DNA of 64,000 bases from Caulobacter endophyticus. GTDB lineage: Bacteria; Pseudomonadota; Alphaproteobacteria; Caulobacterales; Caulobacteraceae. The DNA is taken from assembly GCF_003116815.1 (NCBI RefSeq), contig NZ_QDKQ01000063.1, positions 1-64,000 on the forward strand, in the 5' to 3' direction. Made by a program: the position numbers and the translations under genes. This document shows, piece after piece, positions 37,010-43,612 of the stretch (position 1 is its first letter; every line of letters begins with the position of its first letter). The notes under the pieces are model-generated. The model worked only from the letters and a program-made list of their open reading frames with translations, searched no databases and was not told where the DNA came from.

Positions 37010-37357
37010 TCAGGCCGACTTCACCACTTCCAGGAAGCCGGTACGGGTGGGGTCGACCTCGTCGGCCTTGTCGCCGCCGCCGACCAGGGTGACTCGGCGC
37101 AGGCCGATCTGGTCCTTGGCGTCGGCCAGGGCGCCATGGGCGGCGATCAGCGAGCGGCGGACCTCGGCAAGGCCCGAGGCGGCCTCCATCACGTGGTCGA
37201 CGGCCTGCTGGCCGACCCCGGCGGCGACCCGGGCCTGAAGGCGGGCGCGGGGCATGGCGGCGATCAACTCGCCCATGGCGGCCAGGGTGTTGTCCACGGC
37301 CTCCTCGGCGGTGAACAGGCGGGTGGCCAGGTGCTCGGCGACGATACGGCGGTTCAT
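37010..37357 (-). CDS. hypothetical helical protein
   Basis: 115 residues, MNRRIVAEHLATRLFTAEEA at the start. Almost entirely predicted helical with Ala-rich heptad-like stretches (LAAMGELIAAMPRARLQARVAAG; VMEAASGLAEVRRSLIAAHGAL), no signal peptide, no membrane segment; a short variable tail ends in LEVVKSA. No family recognised. Stand-alone gene between two hairpins. Confidence 0.65.
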   Translation of the reverse strand: MNRRIVAEHLATRLFTAEEAVDNTLAAMGELIAAMPRARLQARVAAGVGQQAVDHVMEAASGLAEVRRSLIAAHGALADAKDQIGLRRVTLVGGGDKADEVDPTRTGFLEVVKSA

Positions 37358-37414
37358 GAAGCGGTTGTCCCCTCGGAAGTCCGGCGCTCCGGCAGGCGCG
37401 GTCCGGACGATGAT

Positions 37415-37440
37415 CGAAGGCGCCGGCGGCGGCGCCTTCG
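37415..37440 (-). terminator. strong hairpin downstream of the small membrane gene
   Basis: CGAAGGCGCC (37415-37424) pairs perfectly with GGCGCCTTCG (37431-37440) around GGCGGC. No T-run follows, so termination would be weak or Rho-assisted; it closes the minus-strand genes at 37454-37836. Confidence 0.5.
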
Positions 37441-37453
37441 TGGGGAAGGCGCA

Positions 37454-37576
37454 TCAGCCGTGGCGCAGGTTCTGGAAGAGCTCGACCACCTGGCGGGCGC
37501 TGAGCAGCCCGCCGATCAGCATGGCGAAGCCGAGCGCGATGGCCAGGACGGCCAGGAGGCGGAAGGCGGGCGTCAG
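37454..37576 (-). CDS. possible small membrane protein, CTG start
   Basis: A 40-residue frame, LTPAFRLLAVLAIALGFAML followed by IGGLLSARQVVELFQNLRHG. One clear membrane helix. No ATG/GTG/TTG fits the full length; a CTG overlaps the stop of the preceding gene as CTGA, a coupling arrangement. An internal ATG would give a truncated helix. Real but unusual, or an artefact of an upstream frameshift. Confidence 0.35.
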   Translation of the reverse strand: MTPAFRLLAVLAIALGFAMLIGGLLSARQVVELFQNLRHG

Positions 37577-37836
37577 AGCATGGTCGAGTCCTCCGCGTAC
37601 TTCTCGCGGAATCCCTCGTCCAGCACCGTGGCGGTGATGGTCAGGACCTCCCTCAGCACCATCTCGGCCGGCTTGGCCGCGGCCTCCTTGCGGATCGCCG
37701 AGACCAGGTCGGCCACCAGCGGCGAAAGGTCCGGCGGAGCCAGGTCCGTCAGCTGGCGCTGCAGCTGGGACCAGCCGAAGGGCGGGAGCGCCGGCTCCGG
37801 CGGCAGGGGCGGCCAGGCCTGCTCGAAGGCGTTCAC
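37573..37836 (-). CDS. hypothetical protein, possibly the displaced end of the LuxR-type gene
   Basis: 87 residues from GTG 37836 (VNAFEQAWPPLPPEPALPPF), but without a ribosome binding site. The frame is open upstream to a TGA near 37928 and reads PPPTPAAPTSLQEHRLSLLV, WKARQIRQAVNAF, which looks like a linker plus helix. The HTH gene upstream (37875-38294) ends in an unnatural Arg-rich tail exactly where this frame begins, so the two may be one gene split by a frameshift. The C-terminal part (DLSPLVADLVSAIRKEAAAK) is helical. Function unknown. Confidence 0.5.
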   Translation of the reverse strand: MNAFEQAWPPLPPEPALPPFGWSQLQRQLTDLAPPDLSPLVADLVSAIRKEAAAKPAEMVLREVLTITATVLDEGFREKYAEDSTML

Positions 37837-37874
37837 CGCCTGGCGGATCTGACGGGCCTTCCAGACCAGCAGGC

Positions 37875-38294
37875 TCAGGCGATGCTCCTGCAGGCTGGTC
37901 GGCGCGGCCGGCGTCGGCGGCGGATTGTTTCACTGCGGTCGAAGGCCTCGGTTGATGGCGAGGCCGACGGTGGCGAGGAGGACGGGACGACCGCCAGTCC
38001 GATTGGGTCGGGGTGGGATCGAATCCCATAGTCGTCGGCGGCGAATCCCACAGGGCTTGCCCCGCCCGCGGCGATCCGTTCGTGCTCGCTCAGCACCCGT
38101 GCGGCGGCCCGCCGGCCGTTGACGCCCAGCTTGCGGCAGGCGCTTTCGACCAGGGCGTCGGCGCGCGACTTGGAGACCCCCATCAGAGGCCCGATTTCCT
38201 TGGAAAGCCTGTGCTCGCTGACCAGCCGAAGGGCTTCGCGTTCGCGCTTGGTCAACAGTTCGAGGCCGGCGGCGATGTGGGGCGTGTCAGGCAT
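37875..38294 (-). CDS. LuxR-type HTH regulator, probably frameshifted at its 3' end
   Basis: 139 residues. The helix-turn-helix is at the N-terminus: LELLTKREREALRLVSEHRL, SKEIGPLMGVSKSRADALV, ESACRKLGVNGRRAAARVL, a layout (HTH first) seen in an alphaproteobacterial family of putative regulators with a C-terminal extension. After FDRSE the frame turns into TIRRRRRPRRPACRSIA, the out-of-frame reading of a Pro/Ala linker present in the next frame. Likely a 1-base indel near 37920-37930. Without the extension the regulator may still bind DNA. Confidence 0.7.
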   Translation of the reverse strand: MPDTPHIAAGLELLTKREREALRLVSEHRLSKEIGPLMGVSKSRADALVESACRKLGVNGRRAAARVLSEHERIAAGGASPVGFAADDYGIRSHPDPIGLAVVPSSSPPSASPSTEAFDRSETIRRRRRPRRPACRSIA

Positions 38295-38399
38295 GAGGGC
38301 GAGCGAAACTAAACTACTCGATCTAAGAGGGAGGTGCGTTGCGGCCGGTGACGGCTACGTCGATAGATAGCCGAGTTCTGTGAGCTTCGGATAATTTCG

Positions 38400-38777
38400 A
38401 TGACGACAACCGGCCCGGATCCCATCGACGTCGCGGTCGGCACCCGCATCCGTATTCGTCGTCGTTATCTGAAGGTCAGTCAGGACGACCTGGCCGCGGC
38501 GCTGGGCCTGACCTTCCAGCAGATCCAGAAATACGAGCGAGGCGAGAACCGCGTCTCGGCCTCGATGCTGGTGCGCATCGCCGGCCGGCTGGAGACCACG
38601 GTGGCCGCCCTGGTCGGAGAGGACGCGCCGAGCGGCGAGGATTCGGCGATGCTGGCGGCCCTGACCCTGCCGGGCGCGCTGGATCTGCTGCATGCCTACG
38701 CCGCCGCCGGCCCCAAGACCCAGCGGGCGCTGCTGGGCCTGGCCCAGTCGCTGCTGGCGGCCGACGAGGACTTATAG
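38400..38777 (+). CDS. XRE family HTH transcriptional regulator
   Basis: 125 residues. A Cro/C1-type helix-turn-helix at about residues 15-70: [52 protein letters not shown]. This QQIQKYERG signature is common in Caulobacter and rhizobial regulators. The C-terminal half ([20 protein letters not shown]) is a helical tail of unknown role. No phage or toxin gene is adjacent. Divergent from the LuxR-type gene with 105 bases between. Confidence 0.9.
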   Translation: MTTTGPDPIDVAVGTRIRIRRRYLKVSQDDLAAALGLTFQQIQKYERGENRVSASMLVRIAGRLETTVAALVGEDAPSGEDSAMLAALTLPGALDLLHAYAAAGPKTQRALLGLAQSLLAADEDL

Positions 38778-38782
38778 CGGCC

Positions 38783-39541
38783 TTACGCCTCCAGTCGCGC
38801 GACGTTGGAGACGCCCAGGTCCGCCAGGGACTTTTCCAGCTCGACGGCGGCGGCCTCGACCTCGGCGGGGTCGCGGCCGCGGATCACCAGGCTGGCGCCG
38901 TAGACGTCCGGCGGGGCGAAGAACGGATAGCTGCCGATCGACAGGTCCGGATGGGCCTTGGCCACCGCTTCCAGCGGCGCGGCGATCGTGCCTTCACCGG
39001 AGCCGGTGACGCGGACGGTGGTCGCCACCACGACCGCGCCGGTGCGCAGGCGCGGGCCGACGTCGTCGAGCATGCCGCGCATGATCGCCGGCACGCCGGC
39101 CAGCACGAACACGTTCTCCTTCTGGAAGCCGGGCGGGCCTTGCACGGGGTTCTTCACCAGGCTGCCGCCCTCGGGCACGTGGGCCATGCGTCGGCGGGCG
39201 GCGTTGGGCTCGCCCCAGCGCTCGCGCAGCATGGCCATGATCTCGGGATGCTCGGGCGCGGTGACGCCGAAGGCCTTGGCCACCGAATCGGCGGTGATGT
39301 CGTCGTGGGTGGGGCCGATGCCGCCGGTGGTGATGACATAGTCGTACTTGATGCGCAGGGCGTTGACCGCGTCGATGATCTCCTGCTCGACGTCGGGCAC
39401 GACGCGCGCTTCGCAGAGGTCCACACCATAGGTCGCCAGGTATTTGGCGATGGCGTTCAGGTTCACGTCCTGGGTGCGGCCCGAGAGGATCTCGTCGCCG
39501 ATGATCAGAACCGCCGCCGTCACGCGTTCGCTGGCCGTCAT
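38783..39541 (-). CDS. CinA-type molybdopterin-binding domain protein
   Basis: 252 residues: one MoCF/MoaB-like domain ([48 protein letters not shown]) plus the short C-terminal extension typical of the proteins named competence/damage-inducible protein A, without the C-terminal amidase part of full CinA. Some relatives hydrolyse ADP-ribose or NMN, others FAD; which applies here is open. ATG 39541 is divergent from sfsA. Confidence 0.88.
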   Translation of the reverse strand: MTASERVTAAVLIIGDEILSGRTQDVNLNAIAKYLATYGVDLCEARVVPDVEQEIIDAVNALRIKYDYVITTGGIGPTHDDITADSVAKAFGVTAPEHPEIMAMLRERWGEPNAARRRMAHVPEGGSLVKNPVQGPPGFQKENVFVLAGVPAIMRGMLDDVGPRLRTGAVVVATTVRVTGSGEGTIAAPLEAVAKAHPDLSIGSYPFFAPPDVYGASLVIRGRDPAEVEAAAVELEKSLADLGVSNVARLEA

Positions 39542-39596
39542 GGTTCCGATCCCTTACATCGCTGGAGCTTCTTCCACCGACCGACTTAAGGCCCGC

Positions 39597-40310
39597 ATGC
39601 TCCTCCCGCAACCGCTGACCCGCGGCCGCATCGTCCAGCGCTACAAGCGGTTCTTCTGCGACCTGGTGCTGGACGACGGCCGCGAGATCACCGCCCACTG
39701 CCCCAACTCCGGCGCCATGCTGGGCGTGAACCTGCCTGGGCAGGGGGCGTGGGTCTCCTGGTCCGACGATCCCAAGCGCAAGCTGGCCTGGACGCTGCAG
39801 CTGGTCGAGGCCGCGGGGCCGGACGGGACGGGCCTCGTCGGCATCAACACCCTGCTGCCCAACAAGCTGGTCGCCGAGGCCCTGGCCGGCGGGGTCATCC
39901 CCGAATTGACGGGCTACGCCTCGATCCGGCCCGAGGTGAAGTACGCGGCCGCCAGCCGGGTCGACTTCCTGCTCACCGATCCCGACCGCCCGCCGTGCTG
40001 GCTGGAGGTCAAGAACGTCCACCTGTCGCGCTCGCCGGGGCTGGCCGAGTTCCCCGACTGCAAGGCCGCTCGCTCGACCCGCCACCTTGAGGACCTCGCG
40101 GCCCAGGTGCGCGAGGGCCATCGCGCTGTGGCTCTGTTCGTGGTGCAGCGCGAGGACTGCGAGGCGTTCCAGCCCTGCCGCGAACTGGATCCGGCCTTCG
40201 CCGCGGGCCTCGACCGCGCGGCCGAGGCAGGGGTGGAGATCATGGTCTGGGCGTGTGCGATGAGCACGCAGGAGATCAAGGTCGCACGGCCGTTGGTGTG
40301 GAGGCATTGA
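39597..40310 (+). CDS. sfsA: SfsA family DNA-binding/nuclease protein
   Basis: 237 residues from ATG 39597 ([20 protein letters not shown]). SfsA marks are clear: [15 protein letters not shown] near the start, [29 protein letters not shown] and [16 protein letters not shown], with Asp/Glu-x-Lys of the nuclease core. Originally described as a maltose-regulation protein in E. coli, now seen as a PD-(D/E)xK-type nuclease. Divergent from the CinA-type gene with 55 bases between. Confidence 0.93.
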   Translation: MLLPQPLTRGRIVQRYKRFFCDLVLDDGREITAHCPNSGAMLGVNLPGQGAWVSWSDDPKRKLAWTLQLVEAAGPDGTGLVGINTLLPNKLVAEALAGGVIPELTGYASIRPEVKYAAASRVDFLLTDPDRPPCWLEVKNVHLSRSPGLAEFPDCKAARSTRHLEDLAAQVREGHRAVALFVVQREDCEAFQPCRELDPAFAAGLDRAAEAGVEIMVWACAMSTQEIKVARPLVWRH

Positions 40311-40457
40311 CGGGTTCCTTCCGCCTTGATGGGGGAGGGAGCATTCCGCGATGCGACGCCGGTTGAAATTTCATGCTATGGTCGCGACATAAGCCCGACC
40401 GGCATCTGTATTTGCGGCGCGCCTTCGGGGCCGCGCCCCCGTTTGAGATTGAACGCC

Positions 40458-41288
40458 ATGACCCTCGACGACGCCTTCGAGATCGAGACCGAGACCCGCA
40501 CGGGCCAGATCAAGATCCACAAGCCCGAAGACTTCGAGGGCATGCGCCGCGCCGGCCGCTTGGCCGCCGAGTGCCTGGACATGCTGATCCCGCACGTCGT
40601 GCCGGGCGTGTCGACCGACCACCTGGACAAGCTGGCCCGCGAGTTCATCCTCGACCACGGCGCCCTGCCGGCCTGCCTTTTCTATCGCGGCTATCCCAAG
40701 ACCGTCTGCATCTCGCGCAACCACGTGGTCTGCCACGGCATCCCGGGCGACTGGACCCTGCGCGAGGGCGATATCGCCAATATCGACGTCACGGTCATCG
40801 TCGACGGCTGGCACGGCGACACCTCGCGGATGTATGGCGTCGGCGAGGTCGGTCCGCGCGCCCGTCGCCTGGTCGACATCACCTATGAAAGCCTGGCCCG
40901 GGGCCTGGCGGCCGTGAAGCCGGGCGCGACCCTGGGCGATATCGGCCACGCCATCCAGTCGTATGTCGAGGCTCAGCGCTGCAGCGTCGTGCGCGACTTC
41001 TGCGGCCATGGCCTGGGCAAGGTGTTCCACGACGCGCCCAACATCCTGCACTTCGGCCGTCCCGGTCAGGGCGCGGTGCTGAAGGCGGGCATGTTCTTCA
41101 CCGTCGAGCCGATGGTGAACCTGGGCAAGCCGGCGGTGAAGGTGCTGGGCGACGGCTGGACGGCCGTGACCCGCGACAAGTCGCTGTCGGCCCAGTGCGA
41201 GCATTCGATCGGTGTGACGGAAGATGGCTGCGAGATCTTCACGGCCTCGCCCACCGGCCTGTTCCAGCCGCCGATGCACGGCGCCTGA
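40458..41288 (+). CDS. map: methionine aminopeptidase, type I
   Basis: 276 residues from ATG 40458. Removes the initiator methionine from new proteins at the ribosome. The five metal ligands are visible in NIDVTVIVDGWHGDTSRM (two Asp), GHGLGKVFHDAPNI (His), TVEPMVN (Glu) and SAQCEHSIGV (Glu). VVCHGIPGD is the substrate-side His region. The N-terminal extension of about 18 residues (TLDDAFEIETETRTGQIKIH) is common in alphaproteobacterial MetAP. In frame upstream there is no stop, but no better start either. Confidence 0.95.
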   Translation: MTLDDAFEIETETRTGQIKIHKPEDFEGMRRAGRLAAECLDMLIPHVVPGVSTDHLDKLAREFILDHGALPACLFYRGYPKTVCISRNHVVCHGIPGDWTLREGDIANIDVTVIVDGWHGDTSRMYGVGEVGPRARRLVDITYESLARGLAAVKPGATLGDIGHAIQSYVEAQRCSVVRDFCGHGLGKVFHDAPNILHFGRPGQGAVLKAGMFFTVEPMVNLGKPAVKVLGDGWTAVTRDKSLSAQCEHSIGVTEDGCEIFTASPTGLFQPPMHGA

Positions 41289-41375
41289 GCGCATCCCTTA
41301 CGGGCGCGAAGCCACTAGGCGAAACTGACATTTCAGCCTACCTATCAGTCCGGAGACAACCTTCGGAGCGGTTCC

Positions 41376-42143
41376 GTGCGCCAGCCTTCGCCCCTGCGGG
41401 CCCCTGACGACGCCCCCTACAACGTCGCTGGAGGCGGCGCGCGGTCGCGCATGCTGGTGCTGGACGTCTGCTCCTCGTCGGGGCTGGAGGACTGGTCGCC
41501 GGACCTGCAGAAGGCCAAGGTCTACGAGAAGATCCTGCTCGACCTGATCCTGGGCGAACTGCCGCCCGGCGCGCGCCTGGACGAGCAGTCGTTGGCCGCC
41601 CGTTACGACGCGGGCCTGGCGGGCGTGCGCGACGCCCTGGGGCGCCTGGCGCTGGAAGGCCTCGTCATCCGCCGCGCCCGTTCGGGCACGACGGTGGCGC
41701 CGCTGGACCTCGTCGACCTGCGCCAGGGCTACGAGGCCCGGGCGTTGATCGAGCCGCACTGCGCGGGCCTGGCCGCCCGCCACGCCTCAAAGGCCGATAT
41801 CGCCGCCATCAAGGCCGTGTTCGACGACGCCGAGGCCGCCGCCAAGGCCCGCGACCTGCCGGCGCTGGTGGCCATGGACCAGCGCTTCCACGCCGCCGTG
41901 GCGCGCGCTTCGGGCAACCTCGCCCTGGCGCGCATCCTGATACCCCTGCAGCACAAGGCCGCCCGTTTCTGGGTGTTCTCGTTCGGCGGCGCCACCGAGG
42001 CCGAACTGATGGCCGACATCGAGCAGCACCGCGAGGTCGCCGACGTTATCGCCAGCGGCGACGTCGAGGCCTCCAGGGCGGCCATGATGCGGGTGCTGAG
42101 CGTGACGCCCGAGGCCGTGCAGCGGCCGCCGGTGGAAGCCTAG
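41376..42143 (+). CDS. GntR family transcriptional regulator (FCD subfamily)
   Basis: 255 residues from GTG 41376, preceded by GGAG at eight bases; an ATG at 41450 is possible but its GGAGG is too far. Winged helix at about 45-110 (KVYEKILLDLILGELPPGAR, LDEQSLAARYDAGLAGVRDA, LGRLALEGLVIRR), then an FCD ligand domain with metal-type residues (RALIEPHCAGLAARHA, MDQRFHAAVARASGN, DIEQHREVADVI). FCD regulators sense organic acids and control catabolic genes. The nearest catabolic operon is the TonB/RutAB-like one at 43613, with a toxin-antitoxin pair in between. Confidence 0.9.
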   Translation: MRQPSPLRAPDDAPYNVAGGGARSRMLVLDVCSSSGLEDWSPDLQKAKVYEKILLDLILGELPPGARLDEQSLAARYDAGLAGVRDALGRLALEGLVIRRARSGTTVAPLDLVDLRQGYEARALIEPHCAGLAARHASKADIAAIKAVFDDAEAAAKARDLPALVAMDQRFHAAVARASGNLALARILIPLQHKAARFWVFSFGGATEAELMADIEQHREVADVIASGDVEASRAAMMRVLSVTPEAVQRPPVEA

Positions 42144-42151
42144 GCGCCAAG

Positions 42152-42176
42152 TCCTCCCCATCGAGGGGGAGGGGAC
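42152..42176. repeat. single palindromic intergenic repeat unit
   Basis: TCCTCCCCATCGAGGGGGAGGG-type hairpin, one short unit of the family at 11571 and 14930, placed after the gntR stop. Confidence 0.7.
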
Positions 42177-42194
42177 GCGCACAACCTTCCATCC

Positions 42195-42217
42195 AGTCCA
42201 GATTTGGACTATATATA
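42195..42217 (+). promoter_or_regulatory. autoregulatory operator and -10 region of the Xre-RES pair
   Basis: AGTCCA-GATT-TGGACT (42195-42210) is followed immediately by ATATATAAAT, a very AT-rich -10-like element in GC-rich DNA. Binding of the Xre antitoxin here would block RNA polymerase, the usual autoregulation. GGAGG and ATG 42237 follow. Confidence 0.6.
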
Positions 42218-42236
42218 AATCCGGATGGAGGCATGC

Positions 42237-42761
42237 ATGTCGCTCGCAAGGCGCAAACCCGTCGAAGTCGCCGCCGGTCCGGGCGTGCTGGACCTGTCGC
42301 GGTTCTCCGCCGCCAACCGTCGGCGGCTCAGCGCCCCGGGGCTTCGCACCTTCCTGTCGATCGCCGACCTGTGGGGCCTGACAGAGGACGAGCGACTGCT
42401 GGTGCTGGGCCTGCCGTCGCGCTCGACCTACTACAACTGGATCAAGGCGGTGCGGGAGCATCGCGACATCACGCTCGACCTCGACATGCTGACCCGCATC
42501 TCGGCGGTGTTGGGCGTGCACCAGGCGCTGGGCGTGCTGCACGCCAGCGAGCGCGAGGGCGTGGCCTGGCTGCGCAATCCGCACGCCGCGCCGCTGTTCG
42601 GCGGCCGCGCGCCGATCGCGCTCCTGGCCTGCGGAACCCAGGACGGCCTGATCAGCGTGCGCCGCTTTCTCGACGCCGCGCGCGGCGGGCTCTACATGCC
42701 GCCGGGCGATATCGATCGTGATTTCCGACCCTACGAAGACGCCGAGATCGTCTTCTCGTGA
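42237..42761 (+). CDS. Xre/MbcA/ParS-type antitoxin
   Basis: 174 residues. ATG 42237 is chosen because GGAGG lies five bases before it; an ATG 12 bases upstream precedes that site. The N-terminal half has an HTH (LRTFLSIADLWGLTEDERLL with SRSTYYNWIKAV), and the C-terminal half is the toxin-binding domain (LTRISAVLGVHQALGVLHAS, EREGVAWLRNPHAAPLFGGR, API). It binds and blocks the RES toxin and its own promoter. It overlaps the toxin gene by 4 bases, as expected for a pair that must be made in step. Confidence 0.92.
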   Translation: MSLARRKPVEVAAGPGVLDLSRFSAANRRRLSAPGLRTFLSIADLWGLTEDERLLVLGLPSRSTYYNWIKAVREHRDITLDLDMLTRISAVLGVHQALGVLHASEREGVAWLRNPHAAPLFGGRAPIALLACGTQDGLISVRRFLDAARGGLYMPPGDIDRDFRPYEDAEIVFS

Positions 42762-43432
42762 GCGGCGAGGCCCTCGTCCCGGCGCCGCGTCCGGCCTTCC
42801 GCCTGATCCCGTCGCGATTTCCGCCGATCGGCCTGTTCGACACCGTGGCGACGGCGGCCGACCTCGACGCGGTGATGGACCTGGCCGGCTGGACCAACGA
42901 CCGGCTGGTGGCCGAGCGCATCGCGCGCCTGCCGGTGGCGGAGCGGGTCTACGGCCGGCTCAACGCCAGCATCGTCATGGCCTCGTTCCTGCACGTGGCG
43001 CCGGGCGGCATGCGCTTCAACGGTCCCGATCTGGGCGCCTGGTACGCCGCCGCGCGCCTGGCCACGGCGGTGGCCGAGGTGGCCCACCACCTGCGCCGTG
43101 AAGCGGCCGCCATGGGCGCGGCTTCGCTGAGCCGCCAATACCGCGTCTACACCGCGCGGCTGGAGGGGCGGTATCTCGATCTTCAGGGGCAGCGGGCCGC
43201 GCGGCCCGACGTCTACGCCAGCGACGACTACGCGGCCGGCCAGGTGCTGGGCGAGGCGGTGCGCGCCTCGGGCGGGGCGGGGATCGTGTTCGACAGCCTG
43301 CGCCACGCCGGCGGGATCAATGTCGTCGCACACCGCCCCCGCAACGTTCAAGACGTGACGCAGGGCGACCATTACGAACTGCGGGTGCAGGCCGCCTCGC
43401 GCCGCATCGAGGCTCGGAAGCTGGCCGCCTGA
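42758..43432 (+). CDS. RES-domain toxin (NAD+ phosphorylase type)
   Basis: 224 residues from GTG 42758. The RES fold residues are visible: Arg86 in PGGMRFNGPD, Tyr96 and Glu107 in AWYAAARLATAVAEVAHHL and Ser180 in GIVFDSLRH followed by GGINVV. RES toxins such as MbcT degrade NAD+ and ParT modifies phosphoribosyl pyrophosphate synthetase. All key residues look intact, so the toxin should be active. Length is above the 150-190 typical, with about 40 extra residues at the N-terminal side. Confidence 0.92.
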   Translation: MSGEALVPAPRPAFRLIPSRFPPIGLFDTVATAADLDAVMDLAGWTNDRLVAERIARLPVAERVYGRLNASIVMASFLHVAPGGMRFNGPDLGAWYAAARLATAVAEVAHHLRREAAAMGAASLSRQYRVYTARLEGRYLDLQGQRAARPDVYASDDYAAGQVLGEAVRASGGAGIVFDSLRHAGGINVVAHRPRNVQDVTQGDHYELRVQAASRRIEARKLAA

Positions 43433-43538
43433 CGGCCCTCCGTGGCTTGTCGGCGACAGGACGCGGAACATCCCGCCAACTGTGAGGCTTTCCCGACACA
43501 GGGTCTTGGCAATTCGTTCTAAAATGTCAGAAGAGATT

Positions 43539-43552
43539 TTGACGAACGTCAA
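43539..43552. promoter_or_regulatory. palindromic operator upstream of the TonB operon
   Basis: TTGACG-AA-CGTCAA with perfect 6-base arms, 60 bases before the TonB receptor start, next to an AT-rich stretch (TTCTAAAATGTCAGAAG). Candidate binding site for the regulator of this operon. Confidence 0.5.
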
Positions 43553-43612
43553 GTGATCCCCATTTGGTGCGGCGAGGCGGGGCCATGGTCCCGCTCTCAG
43601 GAGCCCGCCCGC

